Part shown: positions 1-10,200 of the stretch, piece after piece
How the letters are laid out: each line of letters starts with the position of its first letter
Position numbering within the stretch: the first letter of the stretch is position 1
DNA from: Agroathelia rolfsii
Lineage: Eukaryota > Basidiomycota > Agaricomycetes > Amylocorticiales > Amylocorticiaceae
Direction: 5' to 3'
Length of the DNA: 64,000 nt
Assembly (NCBI GenBank): GCA_018343915.1
Contig: JABRWF010000008.1
Location: 806,001-870,000 of the forward strand
Position numbers and translations under genes: made by a program
Notes under the pieces: generated by a model
What the model saw: only the letters and a program-made list of their open reading frames with translations
Database searches by the model: none
What the model was told of the DNA's origin: nothing

Positions 1-1239
1 ATAGCTAGGGTATCCGAGAGAAAGATAGATATATGCAGGCTAGAGTACAGTAACAAGAGCAGAGAACAGCACAAAAGAGAGTCAGCGTCGAGCAAGCATT
101 TGGATTAGGCCACCGATTTACGAACTCGTCCACGAGGCAGCCCTCGGTTCAGTTTCCATTCTGGGAAATTTCGGGGCAAAAGCGCACTAGCTCGTCTTCC
201 GTAAAAAGGCATTTGCTCCCGAGTGCCATGTCCTTAGATGATCGTGATCGCCGTGGGTCCATACCCGGTTACTGCCTATTCGCAAAGCGATCTTCCTGGA
301 TTGCTGGCACTATTCTGTCACCACTCGCCTATTTTCTTATATTTGAATATACTCATCAATACGATGTCAATTTTTTCTTATGACATCTCGAATTCATTTC
401 TTACTTCTTGTTTAGTTCAATCAATTGAGTTCAATGCAAAATTCGTTCAATGTCTGTTATTCTTTTGTTTTGTATGCACCATGTGAGAAATGCGGCCTTT
501 TGTATATCAGTTTTTTGCGCCCCAGAGTGGTTTTGTTATACCACTTCTAGCAAGAGAGATTTTGCAGTATGATAGAATAGTTGAAAAAATTAGTTGATGT
601 CATTCCGTTAACTTTTTTGTCAGTGGTATCAATAGGCTTGTGCATTTCATACAACATTCATTCATTGTGTCGATATTTGAATCCGAGTTTTTGAGCCACC
701 TTGGCAACTTGAAGCGTTGTCATTCCGTCTATGTCTTGGCCCAAGCACCGTACTCCGTTCCTATTTCTCTTGATGGAAATTTATTATATATTTAGTATAT
801 ATACAGGTGGATTTTATTTGATGCACTAGTACGCTATGCGTTTGCACCCCTACCCGTAGTCAATCGAGCGTTTTGTCCGAGTTAGGCTGCCAGTGCGTGC
901 CGCGCCAGATTTTAACACTTGGTAGTTACACAATATACATATATCATTGGCTAGGTGTGGCACCGAGAGAGGCGTCACAGTAACGCTCGCTCTCTTTCAT
1001 ACAAACTTCATGATTGAAATCGGACAACTACAGGAAAGCAAGCCGGTCACTTGCTCCAGTTTCAAAATTGGACAGCACTTTGCCCATCGCGTATAGCAGT
1101 TTGATAAGACCATGATATCAAATCTAGTGATGGCTTATCAACTGCCCGTAATGCTGCTCCAGCAGCTACATCTTTGAATGTATAAAATATACTGTTGTTT
1201 TTTTTCTTATATGCTTATATGCTTTATACAATGTATATA
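1..1239. other. AT-rich stretch without a supported gene
   Basis: I see no gene I can support here. The longest open stretch on the plus strand (238-486, 82 codons) has no recognisable motif and AT-rich codon use. A short minus-strand segment near 140-230 could be the C-terminal end of a gene outside the window, but nothing confirms it. The DNA becomes very AT-rich near the MITE that starts at 1240. Confidence 0.5.
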
Positions 1240-1665
1240 CAGTGCCTACCGAAAGTCTGTCACGCTTTTCGTTCCTTTTAGCTCATCTACTTCCACATTG
1301 TTTTGCTTCAAATAAAAATTCATGTAGTATGATATAAGTGTCCTATATATACCTATATAGTTGAATTTGAAAAATATTTGGTGGTTAGCTATTGGCGTGC
1401 AAATCAGATGTGTTACTAAAAACTGCTGAAAAAAAATACCCATGTATTAAAATATGCTATATTGATGGATATTTTTTTCAGCGGTTTTAGTAGCACATTT
1501 GATTTGCATGCCAATAGCTAACCACCAAATATTTTTCAAATTCAACTATATAGGTATATATAGGACACTTATATTATACTACATGGATTTTTATTTGAAG
1601 CAAAACAATCGGAAGTGGATGAGCTAAAGGGAACGAAAAGCGTGACAGACTTTCGGTGGACACTG
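1240..1665. mobile_element. Palindromic Tc1/mariner-type MITE (fold-back element)
   Basis: Two arms of roughly 200 bp (about 1240-1443 and 1465-1665) are inverted copies of one another with only a short spacer between them. The element starts with CAGTG and ends with CACTG, and a TA dinucleotide flanks each end (1238-1239 and 1666-1667). CAGTG ends plus a TA target duplication are the hallmark of Tc1/mariner elements. No transposase is encoded, so this would be a non-autonomous miniature element. The 65-codon open frame in the left arm is a by-product of the palindrome. It lies about 50 bp from the broken 3' end of the NLR1 relic. Confidence 0.85.
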
Positions 1666-1718
1666 TATATACATGGTTCAATATTACATTATATAGTACA
1701 ATACTTCTTTGGAGATAT

Positions 1719-3288
1719 TTAATACTCTATAGTGGTCGTAGCCAATATAGTAAAATAGGATGCTATATAGAAATTACCCATTTGCAGATGCAAGTACATT
1801 TTCTCCAGCAAGCTTAGGGCCTCTAGCCAGAAGAGGAACTTCTCATGCAAGAACGTCGTGATTCCAAGTAGGATATTAGATGAAGGTTGTTGCAAATTGG
1901 AAAGATGATTGGTAAAACGTCGGCACGCATATGAAAGGTGCTCCAGAATGCTATTCTTGATTCGAGATGGTAAATCTTTGATGCCTCGATTCCGCAAATA
2001 CAATGTCTCTAGGCTGCAGACGTCGAGTTGTAGAAGATAATTCATTTCTCGTGGAGATGCTTTTGCAAAATTTTTGTTCTGTGACCTAACACCGACATGA
2101 TATTCTCCTCTGCGTGTCTCGTCGCTCAGGAAATCGATGAAGGATGCATGTAGTGGCTGGATTGGAGTATCGTCCTTGTCGACGCCATTCAACAGCGACC
2201 CAGGCGGCCGTATTACCAGTTTCGTTTCATGGGGTTTCTCGCTAGCTAAACAAAGATCGGTAAGCGCTCTTGTTGATAACGGCTCTTGAGCCGCTGAGAT
2301 CCTCCAAAGACAAGTCCTAAGGCGGGGGGCTCGATTTTCATTTGACCATTCCCTCGATGGTGATCCAAATAAACTCCCAGGGACGGCTAAGCACAGCTGA
2401 TTAACACTATCAAGCCGAGAGCTAGTAGTATCTCTACAAAAATCCTCATATCGCTGGACTGGGTTGACAACACGATCTTCATCGCCATTAACAAATGTAC
2501 GGGCAATAATCCCCCACTGGAATAGGTGCCCAGCGCGAGAGACGATAAGCTCCGCCCATGGTTTCATTGGCCATGTTTCCAGTAGGTAACGGTTATCAGC
2601 GAGCTTCGAATCGACGTAAAGTCTAATGTCATTGTCTGTCAACGTAGTGTCAGTAGCGATGAGATCATTGGAGAGCACTGATAGCTGGTTGTGGAATACT
2701 TGGGCAATGTCATGCTCCGGACGAGAGGTAAGGAAGAATTGGAAATGGCCATAGTGGCTCAGCTCACGTAGCTGACCAAGCATCCGAAGGAGATCCGTTC
2801 GCTCCTTCCACGACTCGCTTTCGTCAATGGCGTCTATTACAATGAGGATGGGACCAACAACATTAAACATTTTTCTTTCTTTCCTGTAGTTATCTTGCAA
2901 AAAGAGCTGCATTTTTAGAGATGCCTCCCTCTTGATATCCCTATCAACAACGGTTAATCGGTGTACGGCTAGCATTAGATTCTATCTATATCCCCAGACA
3001 ACAATTCACAGATAATTAGGCCCATCCCATGATGGAGAATTACGTGACGTAGCCACAGAGGTGTGTCGTTCTTTTCCTTGAACATTGATTTTGAGGTAGA
3101 AGAACTTCTGGCGTCCAGGATGCCAGAAGCAATCCAATATAGAACAGGAGTCAATATTACATGAGAAATCCTCACTGTGGTATTGATGAGTAAAGGCTCA
3201 GTTGGAAACATCGAATGGTCTTACCTGAGACACAAATGACAGCGCCCTGACTATCGCCGTGACTATGAACAGTGAGGCTAGCTTTCAT
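1719..3288 (-). pseudogene. NLR1: truncated C2-NACHT relic, Walker A and WD40 region lost
   Basis: This is a broken relative of the three intact NLR genes. The 5' end is recognisable: an ATG at 3288 whose first codons align with the N-terminus of NLR2, a GTAAG donor, and a C2-like exon (about 3000-3140) with the Asn-Ser-Pro-Ser-Trp-Asp motif. The next exon keeps the C2 strand containing QLFLQ, then jumps directly to the NACHT Walker B segment (ILIVIDAIDES, near 2840). The rest of C2, the helical region and the whole Walker A P-loop are missing. Downstream NACHT sequence runs in one frame to the conserved Leu-Glu-Lys-Met-Tyr-Leu near 1795, where homology stops. The WD40 array and tail are absent, and unrelated AT-rich sequence next to a MITE follows. 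Two deletions best explain it. What remains is closest to NLR4. Confidence 0.85.
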
Positions 3289-3740
3289 TTGGTAGATGTG
3301 AGAGAGGAAAACAATAATCGTAGCGGAATTCTTGTATACTGGTAGCATTGGCTGGTACCAATTTATAGGCCAAGCACAGAAACATTGGCAGCTTCAGCGT
3401 CTAATGATTTTATGTATGACAGCGCCCACCAGCCTGAGCGAGCGCCGTAATGGTCGACCCGAGAGATTGTGTGGCCATAATGACATTCATGGATCAATGC
3501 AAATTATGCAATAATAATTTTCAACTTGTCGACTGTTGCTTGTCGGTTCCGAAAAGCGCGGGCAAGCACATCCCAAGGCGATCTAAACTTGAAGCAGGTT
3601 CTGCTTAGGCATGTCTTACATCCTAATAGAATTTCATTGATTTCATTGTCCTATGTTGTCGCTGACAAGCCCCACACATGCGCATAGTACACATGATTTG
3701 TTACTCATTAATAGCGCTCATTGTGATTATTCTACTCATG
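3289..3740. promoter_or_regulatory. Divergent intergenic region of module 1
   Basis: This lies between the NLR1 relic (leftward) and the CC1 relic (rightward). It contains a block around 3421-3450 with two GCGCC-type cores about 20 bp apart that recurs in the corresponding gap of the other modules (near 12046, 24281 and 31601). It also shares a 3' portion (about 3518-3590) with module 2 (about 12130-12200). The likely role is a shared bidirectional promoter; here both partner genes are dead. Confidence 0.5.
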
Positions 3741-3744
3741 CCTG

Positions 3745-5540
3745 TAGTGGCATGTCTGATCAACTTGTACAGGTCCGCCGCTCACTAGCGCTCACTAGTG
3801 GTCAATTGGACAACTCCAATGATGGCGACGTTGACACCATTAACCTCCAAGTCACGGTCGATTCCTGCTACTACTGCTAATGCCAATCCCAGCGGAGGTC
3901 ATATCGCACTGGTTATATCGAAAACGTCTGTTTAATGATTTCAACCTAAGCAGGAAACATGAATCATCTTCTACTGGCAAATTGTTCTTATTCGCTCACT
4001 CTATGTTCCAATATTCATCCACGACCCTGTCTTCGATGCGGCGTGGGTTCGATAATGTAAAGAGGCACCTTGCCATGCTCCGTAAATCAGTCGTCAATCT
4101 TGAGCGCATGTAAGAGATGCTTTGTCTGCGCATTACTGAGATAACTGGACTGCAGTACGAGCTCAAGAGGGCCACCGGTCACCGTAACCAGCTCCAAATG
4201 AAACGATGCGAGAGCATAGAGAATGACAGCACAAATTCAGGGGGGCAGCATCATTTTTATGACAATCCTGGTGAGAGGATTTGAGCAGTGTAGGTACAGG
4301 TACCGAGTAACCACTCAAGATTATGTGGGCATACTCGGACCCTAACTTGAACAGTGCATGCAATACTCCGGAATTCATATGTCATCGCGTCACACACATA
4401 GGTGGCAAAAGAAGTTGATAATAATGTGTATACTAGTGGTAGGTAATTAGGGAAATTGATTGGCACTATGATAGTATAGCTTTCTAGTTCAATGCCAGTG
4501 TCTTCCCCAGGACGCTGAAACATCGCGTAGAATGGAGGCACGGGTTAACAGAGGGATTACGAACTACACTACAATGACATGAGCATAACAAGGCAGCAAT
4601 GAAACCTGGAGGGCGAATCGAGCAAGCGCATAAATTCAAATGATCGGACTGACACCAGGCTGTGATGGCCGCCTTGTCCGGCCGAGCAAGCCAAAATTGA
4701 TCCCGCCAGTTTCTATATCTGGTGAGTCAGCTCAGTGAGGCCGACACCATTGAATGCAGCATCAATGTATCATGTCATCATGCAGCCAATGGGGTAAAAT
4801 GCCCTAATACATCCTCGGTCCACGCCCGGTGGTCCTGGCTGGAATGACGAACTGCATGAGACTCCCCAACCTGGACGCATCTTTCACCACTAGCAAGCCC
4901 TATTGATGATGTGGTGCTCGTTTCCCTCAGGCCATTCATTCATGCTCATGCACGTTCATGGCTTAAATACCAATATCCTGCCTCAACGACGGGCGCCTAT
5001 TCATTTCTACGTCTGTCGCGCAAGCTACCCAGCATGATGAATCAGATCGAGGATATTGCAGCTTGGTACAGTACGCTCAGACTCAACCACTGCTTGTTTG
5101 TGTGCTGTCTTCGCTTAATCACTCGCATGCTCCAATCTCCGTCCTGCGTGTACTACGAGGAGTCATCTGTGATCTACTACATTTCGACAGTTGGTAAACA
5201 AAGTCAGACGCCCTCCTTGTTCAAATCTACGAATGCATGAGTGTTATGGGTGCGATATTATTCCTTCCCGTATGAAACCCTCGCTGATAGATTTCTACAA
5301 TTTGAAACCCTACTGGCAAACGTCATCCTATCGGTGCGCCCTCACCCGCAGCCAAATTCACTTCCTCCACCCAAACGCAGAAGGCCGGCTGCCCATCCTG
5401 GACGAGGCGACTCTCCTCTGGGTCACCGATGTTTTCGTCTCCTCTACCTCTAGTTGCGCCAACTGCAATCATCCCGCTCATCACTATCCCCGTTTTACTT
5501 GCAAATTCAACATATCGTGTGGATTGTCTTGAATACAATC
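3745..5540 (+). pseudogene. CC1: decayed copy of the coiled-coil partner gene
   Basis: DNA from about 3755 to 4240 aligns, with stops and frameshifts, to the first half of the intact gene at 31930-33690. The INLY start region, the Ser-Met-Arg-Arg segment (near 4035) and the heptad-rich coiled coil up to about 4215 can all be traced. An unrelated or heavily diverged stretch follows. Homology resumes near 5205 (TKS-ALL-QIYE-MSV at the exon 1 end) and 5335-5460, where an Ala-Leu-Thr-Arg-Ser-Gln-Ile-His segment matches the start of exon 2. The copy cannot encode the full protein. It sits head to head with the NLR1 relic, in the same arrangement as the intact pair. Confidence 0.75.
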
Positions 5541-7219
5541 TTTCTTCGTGGGACACTAGACCCATGTGGCCCGAGTCGGATCCGTTTAGCGCAGCGCACG
5601 AAATTAGGAGATAGCTTGTGTTATCAGTTTTTCTAACGACTAACGCATCTGAAACGATCAGAGTAGAAGAAGCGTTTGCTATCGCCCAAGATCACATCCC
5701 ATGCATTCAATATCAGCCAGCACCGATCTCAGACTCGAGGGTGACATACCTACGGGCCGTCCATTCGAATCGGCCCTGCGATTGATGAAGCGGCGCATCA
5801 GCAAAGTAGAAGCAAACTCACTAAATCTACGTGAGCTGCATAATTTCATTTCATTTTTTTTGCTCACATTTGACCATTCGTCAATAGGATCGGTACCTCC
5901 TACAGGCGCGGGGCAGATCGTGGCTTGCCTGGAGGCCGTCGGCTTGCTGTAAACCTACCTTGTACTCACCCCAACTAAAAACGCATATCCCATGCAGATT
6001 TCTCCTGATCGAGAATTCTGTCACGAACTGGATACGCGATCGGCCCTTTATTCGTGCCATAAGTAAGCACATCACTGCCCCACGGACCTAGTATTGTTGG
6101 GAATGACCGACGATTGTGACTGAGGAACTTGCGGCTGGTCGGTCTGCGTATGACACCGCTTCTCATATAGAACAGGAAAAGAAAGCGGGACGATTGATTA
6201 CTGGCCCTTGGTCGATATTCTAACAAACGTACTTAGCATCTCCGATGTGGTTTTCCAACAGATTATTATTACCAATGAGCTCGCGCTTGTAATGTATGTA
6301 CATCCCAGACTGGCATAGTGATACTAGTACCCGAGTCAGTACGCTGGTAGGTATTCGACAGATGTCAGTATGAGTGTACCCATTAACCTGGCCTTTTTAT
6401 TGTCATCCGCCTGGGCAGCCAGCAGCTGAATGCTACTGCTCACATTGCCGTTACACCCGTCTTACGCAACCCATGTGATATAGAGGGCATTAAGCTTGGA
6501 TCTAGCATTGCTCATCCAATTGCTCGACTTGTACAACCTTTTGCAAGATCTGAATCATGTCTAGTCTACACTACAAGCAGTGACCTTAAAGCGTACGACT
6601 CGTGTAGGTTTATGCTTCGGGTTGGCTCTTAAAGAACCTGTACGGATCCATTGTCATTTGAACGTTAGAGATATGTCAAGTACTCACACCGCTTAATAAT
6701 ATAGGACTACTCATAATTCAGAGAACCAGCGGCTATCCCCCTCTCTCTGGGTCCCCTTACTCCTACCGCTAGACCTACTTCTCCTGCTCTGAGCTAAAGA
6801 GGAGTGCTGTCTCCAATTCCGTTGAGACTATCCTTTACTACCGACTACTATCGCTGTGTCTCGCTGCCTGACCGCTGAATAGTTGATCTTATAGCATGCT
6901 GAAATTGATTCAACAATGTGGCTCATTATGCAGAGTTTTCATTTACCTAATAGTTCACCGAATCTTCTCCTTTTCTTATTTATTTATGAATATAATACTT
7001 AATACGAGGACCATGAACAATTTACCACGATATATTAGGATTAGAGGAGCTAATTAAATAATATACACCATTTATTTTCTGCATCGCAAAGCGGCAGCCT
7101 TTTTGACGATAAAAATACACATTACTATCCTTCATGCAGAAAAAATGGGTATTTATTAATTAAAAACAAGGAAAATCACAATGAAGAATATAAAACATGA
7201 TGATTTTTTCTATCCGAAT
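5541..7219. repeat. Duplicated non-coding segment, copy A
   Basis: This stretch is nearly identical over long tracts to about 17,000-18,710. The shared sequence includes the tracts starting with GTTATCAGTTTTTCTAACGA (5619 and 17107) and the segment ending next to the NLR C-terminal exon. Both copies lie between a CC relic and the 3' end of an NLR gene. Some parts (5640-5850, 6000-6230) stay partly open in one frame in both copies and may be a decayed gene, but I recognise no family. No intact gene is visible. Confidence 0.8.
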
Positions 7220-10200
7220 CTACTCTTGCGATTGATAGCAACGAATCCATTCAGAACCATGGACAAACTGAGTAACATCAACTCTGATTGATTCAGGGCC
7301 GATAACGAGGGTATTGCTAGGCTTCCATAAACCAGTGCGATACATGTCTGGGACCCAGAATAGAAGATCACCAGACGGAGATACCATCCATCCATCCTTA
7401 TCGATTTCAGACGAGTCAGAATATTCAACTAAGTAGATGTGAGGAAAGAAGTCAGGAGAGCATATAATTAGAACGAAAATCAATGTTAACGAACTATAGG
7501 ATGGGGAAAGCCTAGAGGAATACAATGAGGATTCACCTAAAATGGAGAATTAATTAACAAAAAAAATTAAGTATAGTAATGATAAGTAAATACCACTATA
7601 TTTCATAGACCGCACCCGTATATAGTTGTCATTAGAACCCGAGATAATGCGCTGGCCATTAGGTGAGAACCCGACAGATATGACGCTGTCAGTGTGGCCT
7701 GTGAATGGGCCGGTGACGAGCTCGCCTGAGTAAGCATCCCACACTTGCACACTCTTGTCATTCGAGCCCGAGACAATGCGCTGGCCATCAGGTGAGAACC
7801 CGACAGATGAAACCCAAGAAGTGTGGCCTGTGAATGGGCCGGCGACTAGCTCGCCTGAGTGAGCATCCCACACTCGCACACTCTTGTCATCAGAGCCCGA
7901 GACAATGCGCTGGCCATTAGGTGAGAACCCGACAGATATGACGCAGTCAGTGTGGCCTGTGAATGGGCCGGCGACGAGCTCGCCTGAGTGAGCATCCCAC
8001 ACTCGCACACTATTGTCATTCGAGCCCGAGACAATGCGCTGGCCATCAGGTGAGAACCCGACAGATGTGACGCCGTCAGTGTGGCCTGTGAATGGGCTGG
8101 CGACGAGCTCGCCTGAGTGAGCATCCCACACTCGCACACTATTATCACGAGAGCCCGAGACAATGCGCTGGCCATCAGGTGAGAACTCGACAGATGTGAC
8201 CCAAGAAGTGTGGCCTGTGAATGGGCGGGCGACGAGCTCGCCTGAGTGAGCATCCCACACTCGCACACTGTTGTCATGAGAGCCCGAGACAATGCGCTGG
8301 CCATCAGGTGAGAACCCGACAGATGCGACCAAAGAAGTGTGGCCTGTGAATGGGCCGGCGACGAGCTCGCCTGAGTGAGCATCCCACACTCGCACACTCT
8401 TGTCAGAAGAGCCCGAGACAATGCGCTGGCCATCAGGTGAGAACCCGACAGATGAAACCCAAGAAGTGTGGCCTGTGAATGGGCCGGCGACTAGCTCGCC
8501 CGAGTGAGCATCCCACACTCGCACACTCTTGTCACCAGAGCCCGAGACAATGCGCTGGCCATCAGGTGAGAATTGAGTGCAATAAACAGGATTGTAATCA
8601 GGCAGCTTTATATTTAGTAATGACGAAGGCCATCTAATTTTTTCATCATCTTCCTCATTCAATTTTAGTCTTCCTGGATACTGTCCGCAGTATTGATGAG
8701 ATATTCGTGAGCTCCGAGGCACAAAAGCCAGCCCGGATAGATATATATGTGGGGCGCTCATCGCCATCATTGCATTATATGTTCGCGCGAATCGCTCTGC
8801 ATCTATAGCAAATTCCACTAGTTCTATCTCACATTTTTCCACCTAAATGACAATACATCGTAAATATTGAGCCGTCAAATCTAAGTAGTTGAATCATTCT
8901 ATACCTGCAGCCATGTTTTCAATGCTTGTAGCGAGCGAGATCCCAAGTACATTTTCTTGAGTAAGCTCAGAGCCTCGAACCAGAAGAGAAGCTTTTCATG
9001 CAACAGCCTCTTGATGCCAAACACAAGGTTGGGCGCGGGATGCTGTAAGCTAACAAGGTGGTCGGCAAAATTCCGGCATGCGTAAGAAAGATGCTCTGGG
9101 ATGTTCATTGCAATCCGATCCGTTAAATCTCTGACATCTTGGTTCCGCAGATATGAAGTCTCCAGATTGCAGATGTTGAATCTCAAGAGCTCGTTCATCT
9201 CTCGTAAACAAGCATGGGCGAGATTTTCATCTTGGGCCCCGATCCTCACGTGAAACTCTTCGCTGCGCATCTCGTTAGTTAGGAAATCGATGAACGATGC
9301 ATTTAGCGGCTGTATTGGTACGTTGTCTTTTCCAACACCGTTTAGCAGTGACCCCAGCGGCTGTATTATCAGTTTCATCTCATGCTCTTTCTCAGGATCC
9401 GAACGTAGATTCATAAGCGCCTTCATCGACAATGGTTCACGTGCTGATAAAATCCTCCCAAGAAATGTTTTGAAACGAGGAATTCGATCATCGTTTGGCC
9501 GTGCCTGGGATGCCGACCCAAATACGCTCCTGAGAATGGCCAAGTAGAGCTTATCAAGGTTATCGAGTTGAGAGCTAGTGAATTCTTTGCGAAAGTCTTC
9601 AAATCGCTGTACGGGATCGACTGTAGGATCTCCATCGCCATTAATAAATTTACAGGCAACGAAAGCCCACTGAAACAGGTGTTCAGCTCGAGATACAATG
9701 AGCTCCACCCATGGTTTCGTTGGCCAGGCCTTTATTAGGTAAGGGTTGTTAGAGAGCTTCAGCTCAACGTAGATCCTGATGTCATTGTCTGTTGACTCGA
9801 AATTGGCGGTAGCGAGATCTGTGGAAATTACCCATGGCTGATCGCGAAAGATTTTCTCAATGTCTGCTTCTGGTCGAGATGTGATGAGAAATCGAAAATG
9901 GCCATAGCGTCTAAGCTCGTGTAGTCGGCTAAGCATCTGAAGGAGATTTGCTCGTTCCTTTCGCAAGCCGCTTTCATCAACGGCATCTATCACAATGAGG
10001 ATGGGACCGATAGGATCAAACGATTTCGCTGGCCCCAAAATGAAGTTCTCGAACTGCCTCTGAACATTAGACGTCGCTCGAAGATCATGAGACTCCTTTA
10101 GTGCTTTGACGAGAGAAGAAGACCACTGTGGGTCAAGGTCGGCGAGGTCCCGAGAGAGCGTGCTAAATAAGCGGTCTGGGGTTATATCTTGCTGTTTAGA

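Noticed and set aside
1246..1443. 65-codon minus-strand open frame
   Set aside because: It lies wholly inside one arm of the palindromic MITE and has no protein features.
7594..8590. Regular short-period repeats that could suggest a CRISPR or satellite array
   Set aside because: Units are 129 bp, translate without stops into WD40 repeats, and belong to a fungal gene.
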